Shown here piece by piece: positions 14,940-24,114 of a stretch of DNA of 44,528 nt. Location of the stretch: IMG/VR virus record IMGVR_UViG_3300038441_002034, positions 1-44,528 of that record, one strand, 5' to 3'. Numbering within the stretch: position 1 is the first letter of the stretch; every line of letters begins with the position of its first letter. This stretch comes from a virus. A model generated the notes under the pieces. It was not told where the DNA came from, ran no database searches, and saw only the letters and a list, made by a program, of their open reading frames with translations. The translations under genes and the position numbers were made by a program.

Positions 14940-14975
14940 GTTGGTTTCCTTTACTATCTGAGGAAGGTTTACAGT

Positions 14976-17441
14976 TTACCCACCAAAGTAGCGCGTTGCG
15001 TTGCTGGAATACGAATTCGACAAACCAGCAGTTGTATCCGTTTCGGTTGCGAGTGACGGGAACACCGGCGCCTCCCACTGTCCGGCTTTGTTGGTAACGT
15101 CTTTGCCCATTGAGTAAAGGCGCGCCCATGTGGTGGCTTGCTTTGTTGTCTCGACGTTTTGATAACCGCCGTAGTCGTAAACTTTTTCTACCGAGTTTAG
15201 CAATGGCGTTGCGCCCTTGCCGCCAAACGAGAAGATTGTTTCGCGACCTGCGTAGATCAGTGCTTTGTTGGTTCGGGCGTCGTCGGAAAGATATTCGTTT
15301 TGTCCGTACTGCGACATTACCTTGGCCGAGATTACCGAAAGTTCTTGCAGACTCGAAGCGGCATCGGTTGGCGTTACGTTGCCAAACGTTTTGATGTAAG
15401 AATCTGCACCTTGGGTCAGCAGCAACTGTTGTGGGTTTGTGGAATTTGCAAACGCGTTTACGGCGCGTGCGGTTTTGTGCGGGTTGATTGTGATGTTGTC
15501 CGGCCCGATTCCGAAACCGGTCGTATCCATCAGGAAATTTGTCGTTACTTTACCAGCCGCCGTATCCACAAACGGCAACGTGAACGGAAGGTCAAGTTGG
15601 CCCGCTCCCATGCCGCCTGTTGCAAGGTCCGCCGCCCATATTCCACCACCGAGAACTTCACCGACGATAGCGCCTTTGTTGAGGCGTCCACCAGTGGCAG
15701 CACTGACGATATTATTAACCCGGAAACCAGTAACATCGCCAAAAGCGCCACTAACGCGGCCAATAGCAGCCGCTTTAAAACTTGTAGAATTGCTTCGCGC
15801 ATAATCAATGTCCGATGCAATACGGTTTATGTTGAAACCATCGGTCAAATTCGAAAGCATATCGCCGCCGAATGCTGTGACGCGCTGGAAGTATGAGGTG
15901 TCGGCCGGAATAACGTTTGCAGCTTTGATACTTGCGCCCAGTGGCCCACCGATGTTGTCGAGTGCTGCCGTACTGGAACGCACGCCATCCATAGCACTTC
16001 GCATTTGTGCATTCGGTGCCAAGTTTGTTGCAATGCTCGGAACTGCCGGGAACGCGCTGTTGAACGCATCCAGCGATTTCATGCTGTCCATTGCAGCCGT
16101 TGTCGCCGGAACTGGAATGCCGCCACCTTCACCCGCAACCAATTGCGAAGAAAGGTTGGTGGCCGTGTTTGCATTTGTTTGCGTTGCGGCTGCCGCGATT
16201 GGTCCGGAACTGGAAGCGCTGGCGTTTTGCGCAACCGGAGCCTGTCCAGAATCTTGACCTTTCTTTGCAGGCGTCGAAAGGAATGGTCGATACAGATAAT
16301 GCGCTTCGGCAAACCGCAAACCGTTTTTAATCAGAATGGATTTACCGCCCAGCACATACTGGCTCGACACGTCGGCGCTGACAGTTGGCGTACCGTTCTG
16401 CTTATCGTTTTTCAGCAGGTAGGCAACCGGGTCAAACGATTTCGAATCGGTGCATTGGTCATTCAGCAAAACAAGGCGTTCGCTAAACAACGACAGGAAG
16501 CGCAGGTTTTGGTAATACGCGTTTTCGTAAAACTGGTGAACCGCGTCGTCCGCAGTTGGCGCTGTGCCCGGATCGAAACCAGAATAGGAAACGCGAGAAC
16601 CGCGCTCTTTGAGTTTCTGCAACACGTCGTCATTCAATGGCAAACCGGTGCCGAGAAGCGGCGCGGTCAATGTCAGAATTTCTTCGTCAATGCCATTGCC
16701 TTCGTGTTGGTAATGCTTTTGCCCGTAGTTGACGTGGTGTGCGCCCATGCCCGAAACAGAAGCGTCCCGAGATTCGCGAACAGAAACCACAACGCCTTCG
16801 GTGCCTGCGCCCGTGGTGTCATGCACGAAAGTGAATTTCGGTTTATCGGACAGCACGTCAAACAGGTTTTTGTAGCGCAGGGTTTTGTCCATGGTCACGA
16901 TACGCGCCATGCACGATTGTTCGGAAGTGTAACCACGCATGGCTACGTCTTCGGTAAACGACAAACGAGTTGTGTTTAAATTCAACCACGTCATCAGGTC
17001 GTCGGTGTTTTGTGCTGGACCGTCATAGGTCAAACCGCAAAGGCTGGCAATCTGCGCCATCAGGTCGCTGGAACTGACACGGAACGCTTCGCAAAAAGCG
17101 CCCGCGCCGAATTCCGGAACGTCAAGCAAACCAACAATTTCCAAACGCGGTCCGGAAGTGGAACGCGAACGGCGCCACCCGAAAACACGAAACGGACATT
17201 CCTTGATATTCTTGGTGTCGCGGCCCATGCGAATCACAATGCGCGAGCCGTCGGCAATCGCGAGTTCTTTGGACAGCGACTCTTTTTCGTCGTTGAGGAT
17301 CAGTTGCAGAACGGGCAGACCCATTCCGAAACCTTCCATAATCAAAATGCTACTCAGCATGTTCATCGACGGAGGAACCGAAGAACCTTCAATGTCGATT
17401 GAGCAATACGCCAAGCCCTCAATATTCAGAGTCGCTTGCAT
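14976..17441 (-). CDS. Baseplate hub / VgrG-gp27-like tail protein
   Basis: The 821-aa product follows the LysM-type gene with the start immediately after its stop. Residues 1-400 have the beta-rich layout of gp27/VgrG hub domains: a starting strand MQATLNIEGLAYCSIDIEGS, a GxxxRPRLEIVGLLD-like segment, and later ERLVLLNDQCT and RFAEAHYLYRPFLS. Residues ~405-460 are an Ala/Ser/Thr/Asn linker. Residues ~560-660 are Gly/Ala-rich with hydrophobic patches (GAIVGEVLGGGIWAADLATG), unusual for a plain hub, possibly a membrane-interacting part. The position after tape measure and LysM protein in a myovirus tail block supports a hub. It could also be a spike-hub fusion; no clear spike repeat is seen. 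Confidence 0.6.
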   Translation of the reverse strand: MQATLNIEGLAYCSIDIEGSSVPPSMNMLSSILIMEGFGMGLPVLQLILNDEKESLSKELAIADGSRIVIRMGRDTKNIKECPFRVFGWRRSRSTSGPRLEIVGLLDVPEFGAGAFCEAFRVSSSDLMAQIASLCGLTYDGPAQNTDDLMTWLNLNTTRLSFTEDVAMRGYTSEQSCMARIVTMDKTLRYKNLFDVLSDKPKFTFVHDTTGAGTEGVVVSVRESRDASVSGMGAHHVNYGQKHYQHEGNGIDEEILTLTAPLLGTGLPLNDDVLQKLKERGSRVSYSGFDPGTAPTADDAVHQFYENAYYQNLRFLSLFSERLVLLNDQCTDSKSFDPVAYLLKNDKQNGTPTVSADVSSQYVLGGKSILIKNGLRFAEAHYLYRPFLSTPAKKGQDSGQAPVAQNASASSSGPIAAAATQTNANTATNLSSQLVAGEGGGIPVPATTAAMDSMKSLDAFNSAFPAVPSIATNLAPNAQMRSAMDGVRSSTAALDNIGGPLGASIKAANVIPADTSYFQRVTAFGGDMLSNLTDGFNINRIASDIDYARSNSTSFKAAAIGRVSGAFGDVTGFRVNNIVSAATGGRLNKGAIVGEVLGGGIWAADLATGGMGAGQLDLPFTLPFVDTAAGKVTTNFLMDTTGFGIGPDNITINPHKTARAVNAFANSTNPQQLLLTQGADSYIKTFGNVTPTDAASSLQELSVISAKVMSQYGQNEYLSDDARTNKALIYAGRETIFSFGGKGATPLLNSVEKVYDYGGYQNVETTKQATTWARLYSMGKDVTNKAGQWEAPVFPSLATETDTTAGLSNSYSSNATRYFGG

Positions 17442-17774
17442 TTAGATACTCACTGTTTTGTTGGAATTGGTCGGCTTCATTGCGGCAGTTAGACGCGTGA
17501 CCATTTCGTTCATATCAGGGATTTTGATTTGCATACCGGTTTTGACTTCAAACATATCGTCGAGTCCGTTGTAGACTTGGATATGCCACCAGAATTTTTC
17601 GTTCCGGTACACGTTGTAGGCGAGCAACGGCGTGTTGTGCTGTTCACTCGACTTCACGGTGTAGAATTCAAAACCTCTCGTTTCCATGATTGCGTCAATG
17701 GCTTTGTCCCGCAAAGGATCAATGCCCAGTTCGTCAATCACCAAAAACGTGGAATGGTCGCCGAGGTCAGCCAT
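17442..17774 (-). CDS. LysM-type baseplate wedge protein (gp53-like)
   Basis: The 110-aa product contains a LysM-like unit (about residues 50-88: YNVYRNEKFWWHIQVYNGLD, then a turn and TGMQIKIPD). T4 gp53 and phage gpX-type tail proteins have such a module in the baseplate or tail-tip wedge. ATG 17774 lies one base past the preceding stop; GTG 17783 and TTG 17786 are upstream alternatives that would overlap it. Placement between the tail protein at 17776 and the hub fits a baseplate part. The assignment rests on the LysM-like pattern and location. Confidence 0.6.
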   Translation of the reverse strand: MADLGDHSTFLVIDELGIDPLRDKAIDAIMETRGFEFYTVKSSEQHNTPLLAYNVYRNEKFWWHIQVYNGLDDMFEVKTGMQIKIPDMNEMVTRLTAAMKPTNSNKTVSI

Positions 17775-17775
17775 G

Positions 17776-18555
17776 TTATCCACCAATCAGTTTTGCGAGA
17801 TTGAGAACGCCCCAGCCTGTGCCAGACTTCGCACCGGTGCCCGCAGTGATACTGCTTTGGAAAGCTTTAATCAAATCTTCCTGCGTCGTGGTGAAGAACG
17901 TTTCAATACTCACGTTTACCGAAACACCCATTGGCGTTCCGTTTTGATCCAGCACTGTGTCAAACGTCGGAGTTACGTCGGTGATGATGCACGGACTCAA
18001 CGTCATGAATCTTCCGAGGTTTACAGTAATCAGATCGCCGCCCATTTGCAAAGGGTTGCCTTGTTGCGAAAAGTTGCCTTCCATAATCGCATCAAGGTTT
18101 GCCACGGTCGGACCGGGCGCACGAAGCGTCCCGCCCAAACCGTCTTCGCTTGGAGCCGCGAGTGACATTAATTGAATCAGCTTATCCATCACGTCCATTT
18201 TTGCATCGGTGTACGCATGCAAAAGGAAGGGCAACGAAATTTGCAAATACGAACCGCCCGACCAAACGGCACCAGACAAAAACTTCATCTTGGTTGTTTG
18301 GCCGGTGATTGCAGTTGCACCAGCTTTCACCAAACTGTTTGCTGCGATGCCGCCACCTTGGTTCAGGTTGGAAAGCGGCTGATCGAGCGGACGGTCAAAG
18401 TGGCTGGTCAAACCAAACGAAAAACTTTCAGGCAACGGGGTACTGATATTCAGATAATCCGCGTTGTCCCGTTTTACGTTTAGCGTTGCCATGTAAATAT
18501 CGGACGTGTACGGTTTGGCCGCTGGGGTTGCTGCGTTTGGAGTTGCAGTAGCCAT
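17776..18555 (-). CDS. Tail/baseplate structural protein
   Basis: The 259-aa product begins with an Ala/Thr/Pro-rich segment (MATATPNAATPAAKPY), then beta-rich stretches (TATLNVKRDNADYLNISTPL; FSFGLTSHFDRPLD) and a hydrophobic segment GGSYLQISLPFLLHAYTD. It ends with FQSSITAGTGAKSG. It has the composition and position of myovirus tube-cap or baseplate proteins directly after the tape measure. It overlaps the tape-measure stop by one base (TAATG). I do not recognise a specific family. Confidence 0.55.
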   Translation of the reverse strand: MATATPNAATPAAKPYTSDIYMATLNVKRDNADYLNISTPLPESFSFGLTSHFDRPLDQPLSNLNQGGGIAANSLVKAGATAITGQTTKMKFLSGAVWSGGSYLQISLPFLLHAYTDAKMDVMDKLIQLMSLAAPSEDGLGGTLRAPGPTVANLDAIMEGNFSQQGNPLQMGGDLITVNLGRFMTLSPCIITDVTPTFDTVLDQNGTPMGVSVNVSIETFFTTTQEDLIKAFQSSITAGTGAKSGTGWGVLNLAKLIGG

Positions 18556-21500
18556 TACAGAAGTCCCGAGTTTACAAACACCAATCCGAAATCGCTAATC
18601 AGCGCGGGGATTTCATCGAGCGTCGGTTTATCCGAACCCGAACCACCTCCGCCACCTTTTGCTGCGCCGCCTCCACCGCCTGCCGATGGTGCAGGTGCAG
18701 CCGGAGCCGGTGCTGGCGCTTGTGTCGCCATGCGAATATTCGAAATGTTGTCTATTGGTTGAGGTGCTGCCGATTCGCGTGCTGGCATTGCTGCAACCGG
18801 AGTAGGCGCAGCGCTGACCACTGGTGCGGCCATTTGCGGACGTTGCGAAATTGCAGGTTCCGATTTGTAGAATTGCGGACTCGCAGGCGAGAACGGATTC
18901 AGTTTTTCAAACAGAGAAGCGCCAACTGGTTTTGCTTCAACCGATTGCATTCCAGCAGGTGCAGCGCCCGGCATTCCCGGTTTTGTGGGATCACCTTTTC
19001 CGTCTTTGACGCCACCAGCCCCGGCCATTTTTGCAGCGGAATCAGCAAGCGATTGTGCAGCGGTTGCTAACCGGTCAACGTTTGAGGAAAGCCCATCGGA
19101 GCCAGCGCTTACCGGAGTTGCAGAAACGTTTGTTGCAATGGACGGAGTGTTTGGAACGACTGCCGGTTGCTGGAAAGGTTTGATTTCCGAATAGGTTGGA
19201 GCCGTAACCGATGGCGGCGCAGCTTCCTGTTTCGGCATATCAAAAGTTTTGGTCGGTGCTTGCGCAGGCGCCTGTACTGGTGCCGGAGTTTCGCTTTTCG
19301 GTGCAGCCGCTTGATACGTTGCAGCTTTACCAATTTGCGTTTCCGGATTGCTTGGCGTCAACACTTCTGCCGGTTTATCTTTTGCAGCAAGATCGCGTGC
19401 AGCTTTGTGGAACGACGGCGCGTTTGGAGCGACTGGAACTGTCATCGCTTTCCAAGTTGCCATTTCATCCGGGGTTGGATTCCAGCCCGGAGTCGAAGAT
19501 GCGGCAACCGAAGGGGCGAGCGTTTCCGCAACAGATTTACCATCCATTTTTTGCGCTGGCGGAATTACCGGCGTAGCGTCCGCAGGTTTTGCAGGTGCGG
19601 CCAATGCAGCGGTTTGGATTTCAGTTGGCGCTTTTGGTGGCACCGTCATCAAATCTTTTACCGAAGGCAATGCAACCGGCGCCGTTGGCAAAGTCGAATG
19701 TTCGCCTTGCAGCAACGGAGAATTGACATACATTTTCGATGCGGCTTTTGCTTCACGTTCTTCGGGAGTTCCCATAACGTAATTGACGCCAGCCTTCACA
19801 CCTTCTTCGCCAACTATTGCGCCACCAATGGAACCAATGACGCCGCCGACCGCAGTACCCGCAACAGGAACAACGGAACCCATTGTTGCACCGATTGCAC
19901 CGCCAGCAACAGCGCCAGCCATGGAACCACCAATGCCTGCGAGTTCAGTTTCCTTTTTCGCACTCGACATTTTGTCATCGTTGATAACTTCCGCAGCGCG
20001 GTAGCCGTCCATTGCAACACTAACGCCGGGACCGAGCATCTTGCCACCGACTTTTGCTGCGCCTTTCAGCGTAGCTTTTTCACCGGAAGAAATCATGGCT
20101 TTGGTTGCGGTTGCGGCTTTGGTGCCATCGGCCCCAGCTTTTGCAATACCAGCCCCGGCCAATGCCATACCAGCCCCATCGACCGCAGTAACGCCGCCAG
20201 TGGATTGTTGCACGGTTACAAATTGTTCGCCGTCTTCACTGGTGCCCAACGCTTCATCCGCTTTTACGTCTTGCGGTTGCATTGGCATAATGCCGACACT
20301 TTGTTGCTGCGCTTTGGCAACAGAATCCGCTGGAAGCGATTTCGGATCAGTTTTGCCTTGGACAACTTCGGCCGCAGTGTTTCCGTCTACGCCTTTTTTG
20401 TCTTCGCCTTTCATTACACCTTGCGGATTCTTGCGTTCATCATCAAGAATCTGGCGCAGCATGGCTTTTTCTCTTTCCGCCCGCGCAGCCACACCCGCTT
20501 GTTGTTTTGCACTCGACGACTTGAAGTGCGTCCCAACGTTGTCGCGTTTGTAGTTTTGCACTGCGTCAATAATGTCTTCGTCGCTCATGCTATTGGCATC
20601 ACGGCCAGCAAGTGCTTTCGCCATTACCGAGGAACCGCCGCCGTATTGCGTGGAAGTGGAATAAACCATTTCCTGAACCGCACGGCTGCGACCGGAAACA
20701 TCAAGGCCGGTGTCTTTTGCCAGCTTGCGTGCTGCCGGATCATAGTGCGTGGCTTTGATAAAGTTGGATTGCGCTTTATCGAAACCTTCACCGTCGCGTG
20801 CAACAATCTCTTTGTACTTCTGGTTGAACGCTGCGCTACCCGGTTGCAGACCTGCGAATTCCTGAGCGTATGCAGAACCGGATTCAGAACGCAAAAACGC
20901 ATTCATGGTTCCGGATTTGGAACTCAACTGGTGAGCACCATACGAAACGCCGCCGTGGTCGCCTTTACCGGTACTGATTGTGCCGACGCCACCTTTGCCC
21001 GATTCAAAGTGCGCACTTACCGCACCGAGGCCGCCGAGCGATTCTAAACCTTTGTAACCAACAGCAGCCGCACCCGCAGCCATTGCACCTTTTGCAAGTT
21101 TACCGCGCCAGCCACCGCCGCCACCGCCGCCGCTGAAAATGCCTTTTGCGCCTTGCATAACCCGCGAACCCAAACCGCCTTCCGCAGCTTCGGCACCGAG
21201 GCCAAGCAAAGAACCGCCCGCGTTTTTCATTGCTCCCCAAGCGCGGCCAAACTTCCCTTTGATGCCGCCACCGGTTTTCTGAATCTTTGGTTTTTTCTTC
21301 CCTTTGCCTTTTCCGTCACCACCGCCCATCATATCCATGATGCTTCCGGCCAGATCAGCAAAGCTATTTGTCTGTCCGTTTTGGTCAGGTTGCATACCGG
21401 AGAAATCAGGCTGCAACATAGGCTGTGGAGTGTTTTGGTATTTCGGACTGAGTTTCGTATGCTCGCGATAAAGCAAAGCGTACAGCTTGTCCATTGTGAT

Positions 21501-21839
21501 GTTGAGGTCGTCCAGCTTGCCGGACTGCGCCTTCATCAAACCAGTTTGTTCATTCAGCGTTTGGGATTGCTGCGTGATTGCTTTGGTTTGGATTTCAACA
21601 TCGTCCGACTGCGCCTGATTGTAGACGTTTTCGGTTTTGTTGTTTACCGTGGTGCTGGACGCCTTGGCCTTGGCGTTGGAACTCGAAGACGTTTTCGGAC
21701 CACCGCGACCTTTTTTGCCGTCGCCGAAGTGATCCTTAACGTCAATCTTTTCATTGCGGCTTTGTGGAATGTCTTGCATGAGGTCATGCTTCGACTGGTA
21801 GCGGCCCGCCACCTTTTCCATTTCAATGAGTTCGGCCAT
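18555..21839 (-). CDS. Tape measure protein with lysozyme-like domain
   Basis: This is the longest gene (1094 aa), just downstream of the tube and hub-assembly genes as tape measures are. Residues 75-130 form a probable coiled coil. Gly/Ser/Lys-rich linkers run 140-250, and a hydrophobic Ala/Gly segment spans 250-272. Residues 275-470 form the same lysozyme-like domain as the endolysin candidate at 7267 (HFESGKGGVG, STGKGDHGGVSYGAHQL, E279 the likely acid). A glycine-zipper stretch follows at about 645-700 (GSMAGAVAGGAIGATMGSVV), then a long Pro/Ala-rich region. At 1.5 Å per residue the chain could span about 160 nm. The domain would help cross the cell wall at infection. Confidence 0.7.
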   Translation of the reverse strand: MAELIEMEKVAGRYQSKHDLMQDIPQSRNEKIDVKDHFGDGKKGRGGPKTSSSSNAKAKASSTTVNNKTENVYNQAQSDDVEIQTKAITQQSQTLNEQTGLMKAQSGKLDDLNITMDKLYALLYREHTKLSPKYQNTPQPMLQPDFSGMQPDQNGQTNSFADLAGSIMDMMGGGDGKGKGKKKPKIQKTGGGIKGKFGRAWGAMKNAGGSLLGLGAEAAEGGLGSRVMQGAKGIFSGGGGGGGWRGKLAKGAMAAGAAAVGYKGLESLGGLGAVSAHFESGKGGVGTISTGKGDHGGVSYGAHQLSSKSGTMNAFLRSESGSAYAQEFAGLQPGSAAFNQKYKEIVARDGEGFDKAQSNFIKATHYDPAARKLAKDTGLDVSGRSRAVQEMVYSTSTQYGGGSSVMAKALAGRDANSMSDEDIIDAVQNYKRDNVGTHFKSSSAKQQAGVAARAEREKAMLRQILDDERKNPQGVMKGEDKKGVDGNTAAEVVQGKTDPKSLPADSVAKAQQQSVGIMPMQPQDVKADEALGTSEDGEQFVTVQQSTGGVTAVDGAGMALAGAGIAKAGADGTKAATATKAMISSGEKATLKGAAKVGGKMLGPGVSVAMDGYRAAEVINDDKMSSAKKETELAGIGGSMAGAVAGGAIGATMGSVVPVAGTAVGGVIGSIGGAIVGEEGVKAGVNYVMGTPEEREAKAASKMYVNSPLLQGEHSTLPTAPVALPSVKDLMTVPPKAPTEIQTAALAAPAKPADATPVIPPAQKMDGKSVAETLAPSVAASSTPGWNPTPDEMATWKAMTVPVAPNAPSFHKAARDLAAKDKPAEVLTPSNPETQIGKAATYQAAAPKSETPAPVQAPAQAPTKTFDMPKQEAAPPSVTAPTYSEIKPFQQPAVVPNTPSIATNVSATPVSAGSDGLSSNVDRLATAAQSLADSAAKMAGAGGVKDGKGDPTKPGMPGAAPAGMQSVEAKPVGASLFEKLNPFSPASPQFYKSEPAISQRPQMAAPVVSAAPTPVAAMPARESAAPQPIDNISNIRMATQAPAPAPAAPAPSAGGGGGAAKGGGGGSGSDKPTLDEIPALISDFGLVFVNSGLL

Positions 21840-21842
21840 TGC

Positions 21843-22784
21843 TTACCCCAGTGCCTTGACCCCTTTTTCACGCAACTCTTTTTCTTTCATCGCTTTCGCC
21901 ATGGTCGAGTGGTGATAGAGGAAAATTTTGGCTGGCATGTTCATATCCGGCTGCATCCCGAAAGTCGAGAGCAGGTTGTAACTGATATTGAAAATGTCAG
22001 TCTCGCTGTTATCGGCAAAGAACTGCAACAGGCGCGGACTGCTTTCGTGCATGAACGTGTGGTCACACATTTTGCAGTTGAGGCGCATGCGTTCCGAAAT
22101 GCCGTGGTGATACTTGTTGCGGATTTCGAAAATGCGTTCGTACAGTTCGTTGTCCGGCTGGTTCAACAAGGTCGTGAGCTTCGCCTTGAAGGTTTTGCCT
22201 GCTTTGATCCACCGGGCACATTCGGCCATGTGGAGCATCCATTTGTTTTCCTCAACGTAATCGTTGAAATCCGAAAGCGTTGCCACTCGCGGGAAATCAA
22301 GATCGTCATGCGGAATGGATTGCTGCGCGGCTTCCAACGTGTGAACCAAAGGCAGCACGTTGGTAATGATTTCTACGTTGCTGTGGTTGCACAATTCACG
22401 TTTGTATCCTTTGAGTTCCGCTTCTTTCGCGGTCATCTTCGGATCGCCAAGATGGTTGTCTTCTTTGTGCGCCCAAACGTTTTGCTGACAGCGCCACGAA
22501 ACTTGCAATGGCACTTTCGGGAATGAGTGCTTGCGCAGCCACGCCATCAGATATTCAAAATCTCCGTCGGTCAAAACGGAAACGTCCACACTGGTCGCCA
22601 ATTGCACGGCGCGGATAATGTGGAAATACGGACGGTCGTTGCTGTGCATAGCATGGTGCAGCAATTGCAATTCAGCAACCGTGAAATGCCGCACCATCAT
22701 GTGGTCGAAATCATAAGGGGCGTATTCCGTTGGAAGGCCCCCTATGTCCTGAAACCGACTATCCAGATAATATTGGTCGTTCAT
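21843..22784 (-). CDS. Baseplate hub assembly / tape-measure chaperone-like protein, paralogue 1
   Basis: The 313-aa product is mainly helical and is clearly related to the preceding 259-aa protein. They share LDFPRV, a WxxxGKTxKxK segment and a C-x2-C near the end of the shared part (CKMCDHTF here, CAVCGSKHYF there), likely a zinc ribbon half. Location between tube and tape measure is that of hub-assembly or tape-measure chaperones. The T4 gp26/gp51 type is a possible relation, but I cannot verify it. ATGA overlap with the preceding gene. Confidence 0.6.
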   Translation of the reverse strand: MNDQYYLDSRFQDIGGLPTEYAPYDFDHMMVRHFTVAELQLLHHAMHSNDRPYFHIIRAVQLATSVDVSVLTDGDFEYLMAWLRKHSFPKVPLQVSWRCQQNVWAHKEDNHLGDPKMTAKEAELKGYKRELCNHSNVEIITNVLPLVHTLEAAQQSIPHDDLDFPRVATLSDFNDYVEENKWMLHMAECARWIKAGKTFKAKLTTLLNQPDNELYERIFEIRNKYHHGISERMRLNCKMCDHTFMHESSPRLLQFFADNSETDIFNISYNLLSTFGMQPDMNMPAKIFLYHHSTMAKAMKEKELREKGVKALG

Positions 22785-23560
22785 ACGAAGAAGGACGCAG
22801 GTTCAATGGAAGTGGTGAAGTAATGTTTGCTTCCGCAAACGGCGCAGTCACGCGAAACTTGACGACCGATACCATGGGCAATCGACGCGTTCGCTTCCGC
22901 TGCCGCTTCCATCAGCGACATATCTTCTTGTGCAAACAGGATTTCGATTTTGTCTTTCAGCGTTTTGCCTTCCGCAACCCAACGGGCCGGGCCGACAATG
23001 CGGTGATAGAGCGGATCGTTTACCAGTTCGTCATACTCGACCATGTTGCGCACGCGTGGAAAATCGAGGCGCGGGTCGAGCGTAACTTCTGGCAGGAAAA
23101 CGGTTGTGAAATCGGAAAACTGCAACTGTTCAATGTTGTTGGCGCCGCAATATTGCAGGTCGAGCAACAGGTCAGCCGGGTTTTCCAATTGTTCTTGTGC
23201 TGGTGTACCTTCCGCAGCGTTCCACATTTCGGTCATGTAGACAATGCGTTGCGCTTTGTAAATCTCGCCGGTTCCTTGGCGAATGAATTTCGTTCCCTCA
23301 CATTCCCACGGTGCGACCACTGGGCGTTTCAACGAATTGAAACGCTGCCAGCCCAGCAGGAAATAATAGTCGCCCGGTGTCATCAGGTTTACGTCGAAGT
23401 CACACACTTCCTGCATTGCGTCAATCGCAGGCGCCATGCTTTCCAGAAAGATTGCCTTGCTGAGAAGTGCCAATTGTTTTGGGCGGAACGGATTCACATG
23501 AACCTGTTTCACCTGATATGGCACGGTGCGCGAAGGAAGTGTATTGCTATCAAAGATCAT
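22781..23560 (-). CDS. Baseplate hub assembly / tape-measure chaperone-like protein, paralogue 2
   Basis: The 259-aa product starts at ATG 23560 (MIFDSNTLPS) with GGAG 7-10 bases upstream, inside the end of the tube-like gene (11-bp overlap). The open frame continues upstream to 23626 but only as shadow of the previous gene. Residues ~60-90 (FDVNLMTPGDYYFLLGWQRF) and ~185-250 align with paralogue 1, including LDFPRV and the Cys pair CAVCG. It is probably a non-virion assembly factor; T4 gp26/gp51-like is my best guess. Confidence 0.6.
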   Translation of the reverse strand: MIFDSNTLPSRTVPYQVKQVHVNPFRPKQLALLSKAIFLESMAPAIDAMQEVCDFDVNLMTPGDYYFLLGWQRFNSLKRPVVAPWECEGTKFIRQGTGEIYKAQRIVYMTEMWNAAEGTPAQEQLENPADLLLDLQYCGANNIEQLQFSDFTTVFLPEVTLDPRLDFPRVRNMVEYDELVNDPLYHRIVGPARWVAEGKTLKDKIEILFAQEDMSLMEAAAEANASIAHGIGRQVSRDCAVCGSKHYFTTSIEPASFFV

Positions 23561-24056
23561 CGAGATACTCCATTCCATCAGTTGAGAAGTTTTGCTGAAT
23601 AGTGAGTCGTTCGTTTGCGGAACCAAGTTCCCAGTTGCCCGACGTGGTAGGCCAGCAATTCTTCATTTTGACACGCATCACAGGCTGACCTTGAGTATTC
23701 AACAACTCAAAAATCAAATCCCGCTTGTAGTTGCCCGGCAGATAGTAAAAACCTTCGACCGGATGCCGAATCTTTTCTTGCCACTGTTTCAGCCAACGTT
23801 TGGAACTGGCTTTCGAATCCTCGTAAAACGTAATGTCAAACGCGGAGACTTCGAGGAAGCCCGGATAGTTGGTATAGCGGCCACCTTCGAAAACGGGTTT
23901 CACGTTTAGCGAAGGGAACGGCAACGAAACAGTTTCGACGTAAGTTGTATCGTGGTCGAACGGCAAGGACACGCAATGCCATTTGAATGCGAGCAGCGGA
24001 CTGCCGCTTTCAGACGACGTGCGTTCTGCAAAATCCTTGAGAGTCAAGATTGCCAT
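23550..24056 (-). CDS. Tail-tube-like protein (second tube-type gene)
   Basis: The 168-aa product follows the tail tube gene and has similar size and beta-rich make-up (VETVSLPFPSLNVKPVFEGG, FLEVSAFDITFYEDSKASSK). Proteins of this type next to gp19-like tube genes include tube initiators and tube-like baseplate parts such as gp54 or gp48 relatives. The start is ATG 24056 with GAGG upstream. Relationship to the tube is inferred from size, pattern and position rather than from a strong alignment. Confidence 0.5.
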   Translation of the reverse strand: MAILTLKDFAERTSSESGSPLLAFKWHCVSLPFDHDTTYVETVSLPFPSLNVKPVFEGGRYTNYPGFLEVSAFDITFYEDSKASSKRWLKQWQEKIRHPVEGFYYLPGNYKRDLIFELLNTQGQPVMRVKMKNCWPTTSGNWELGSANERLTIQQNFSTDGMEYLDDL

Positions 24057-24070
24057 TTCAAACCTCGGAA

Positions 24071-24108
24071 ACTAAAAAAGCCCACGGCCCGTAGGCAATG
24101 GGCTTTTC
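24071..24108 (-). terminator. Rho-independent terminator
   Basis: The RNA AAGCCCA/UGGGCUU stem (24099-24105 with 24078-24084) has a GC-rich loop and ends in UUUUUUAG. It follows the tail tube gene, so tube mRNA can end here while some transcription reads on into the tail block. Confidence 0.85.
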
Positions 24109-24114
24109 GCCGAT

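Noticed and set aside
22781-22784. Programmed frameshift between the two paralogues (gpG/gpGT style)
   Set aside because: The junction is an ordinary ATGA stop/start overlap with no slippery heptamer.
23560-23626. Upstream start for the 259-aa paralogue
   Set aside because: It would overlap the tube-like gene more deeply; ATG 23560 has GGAG at good spacing.
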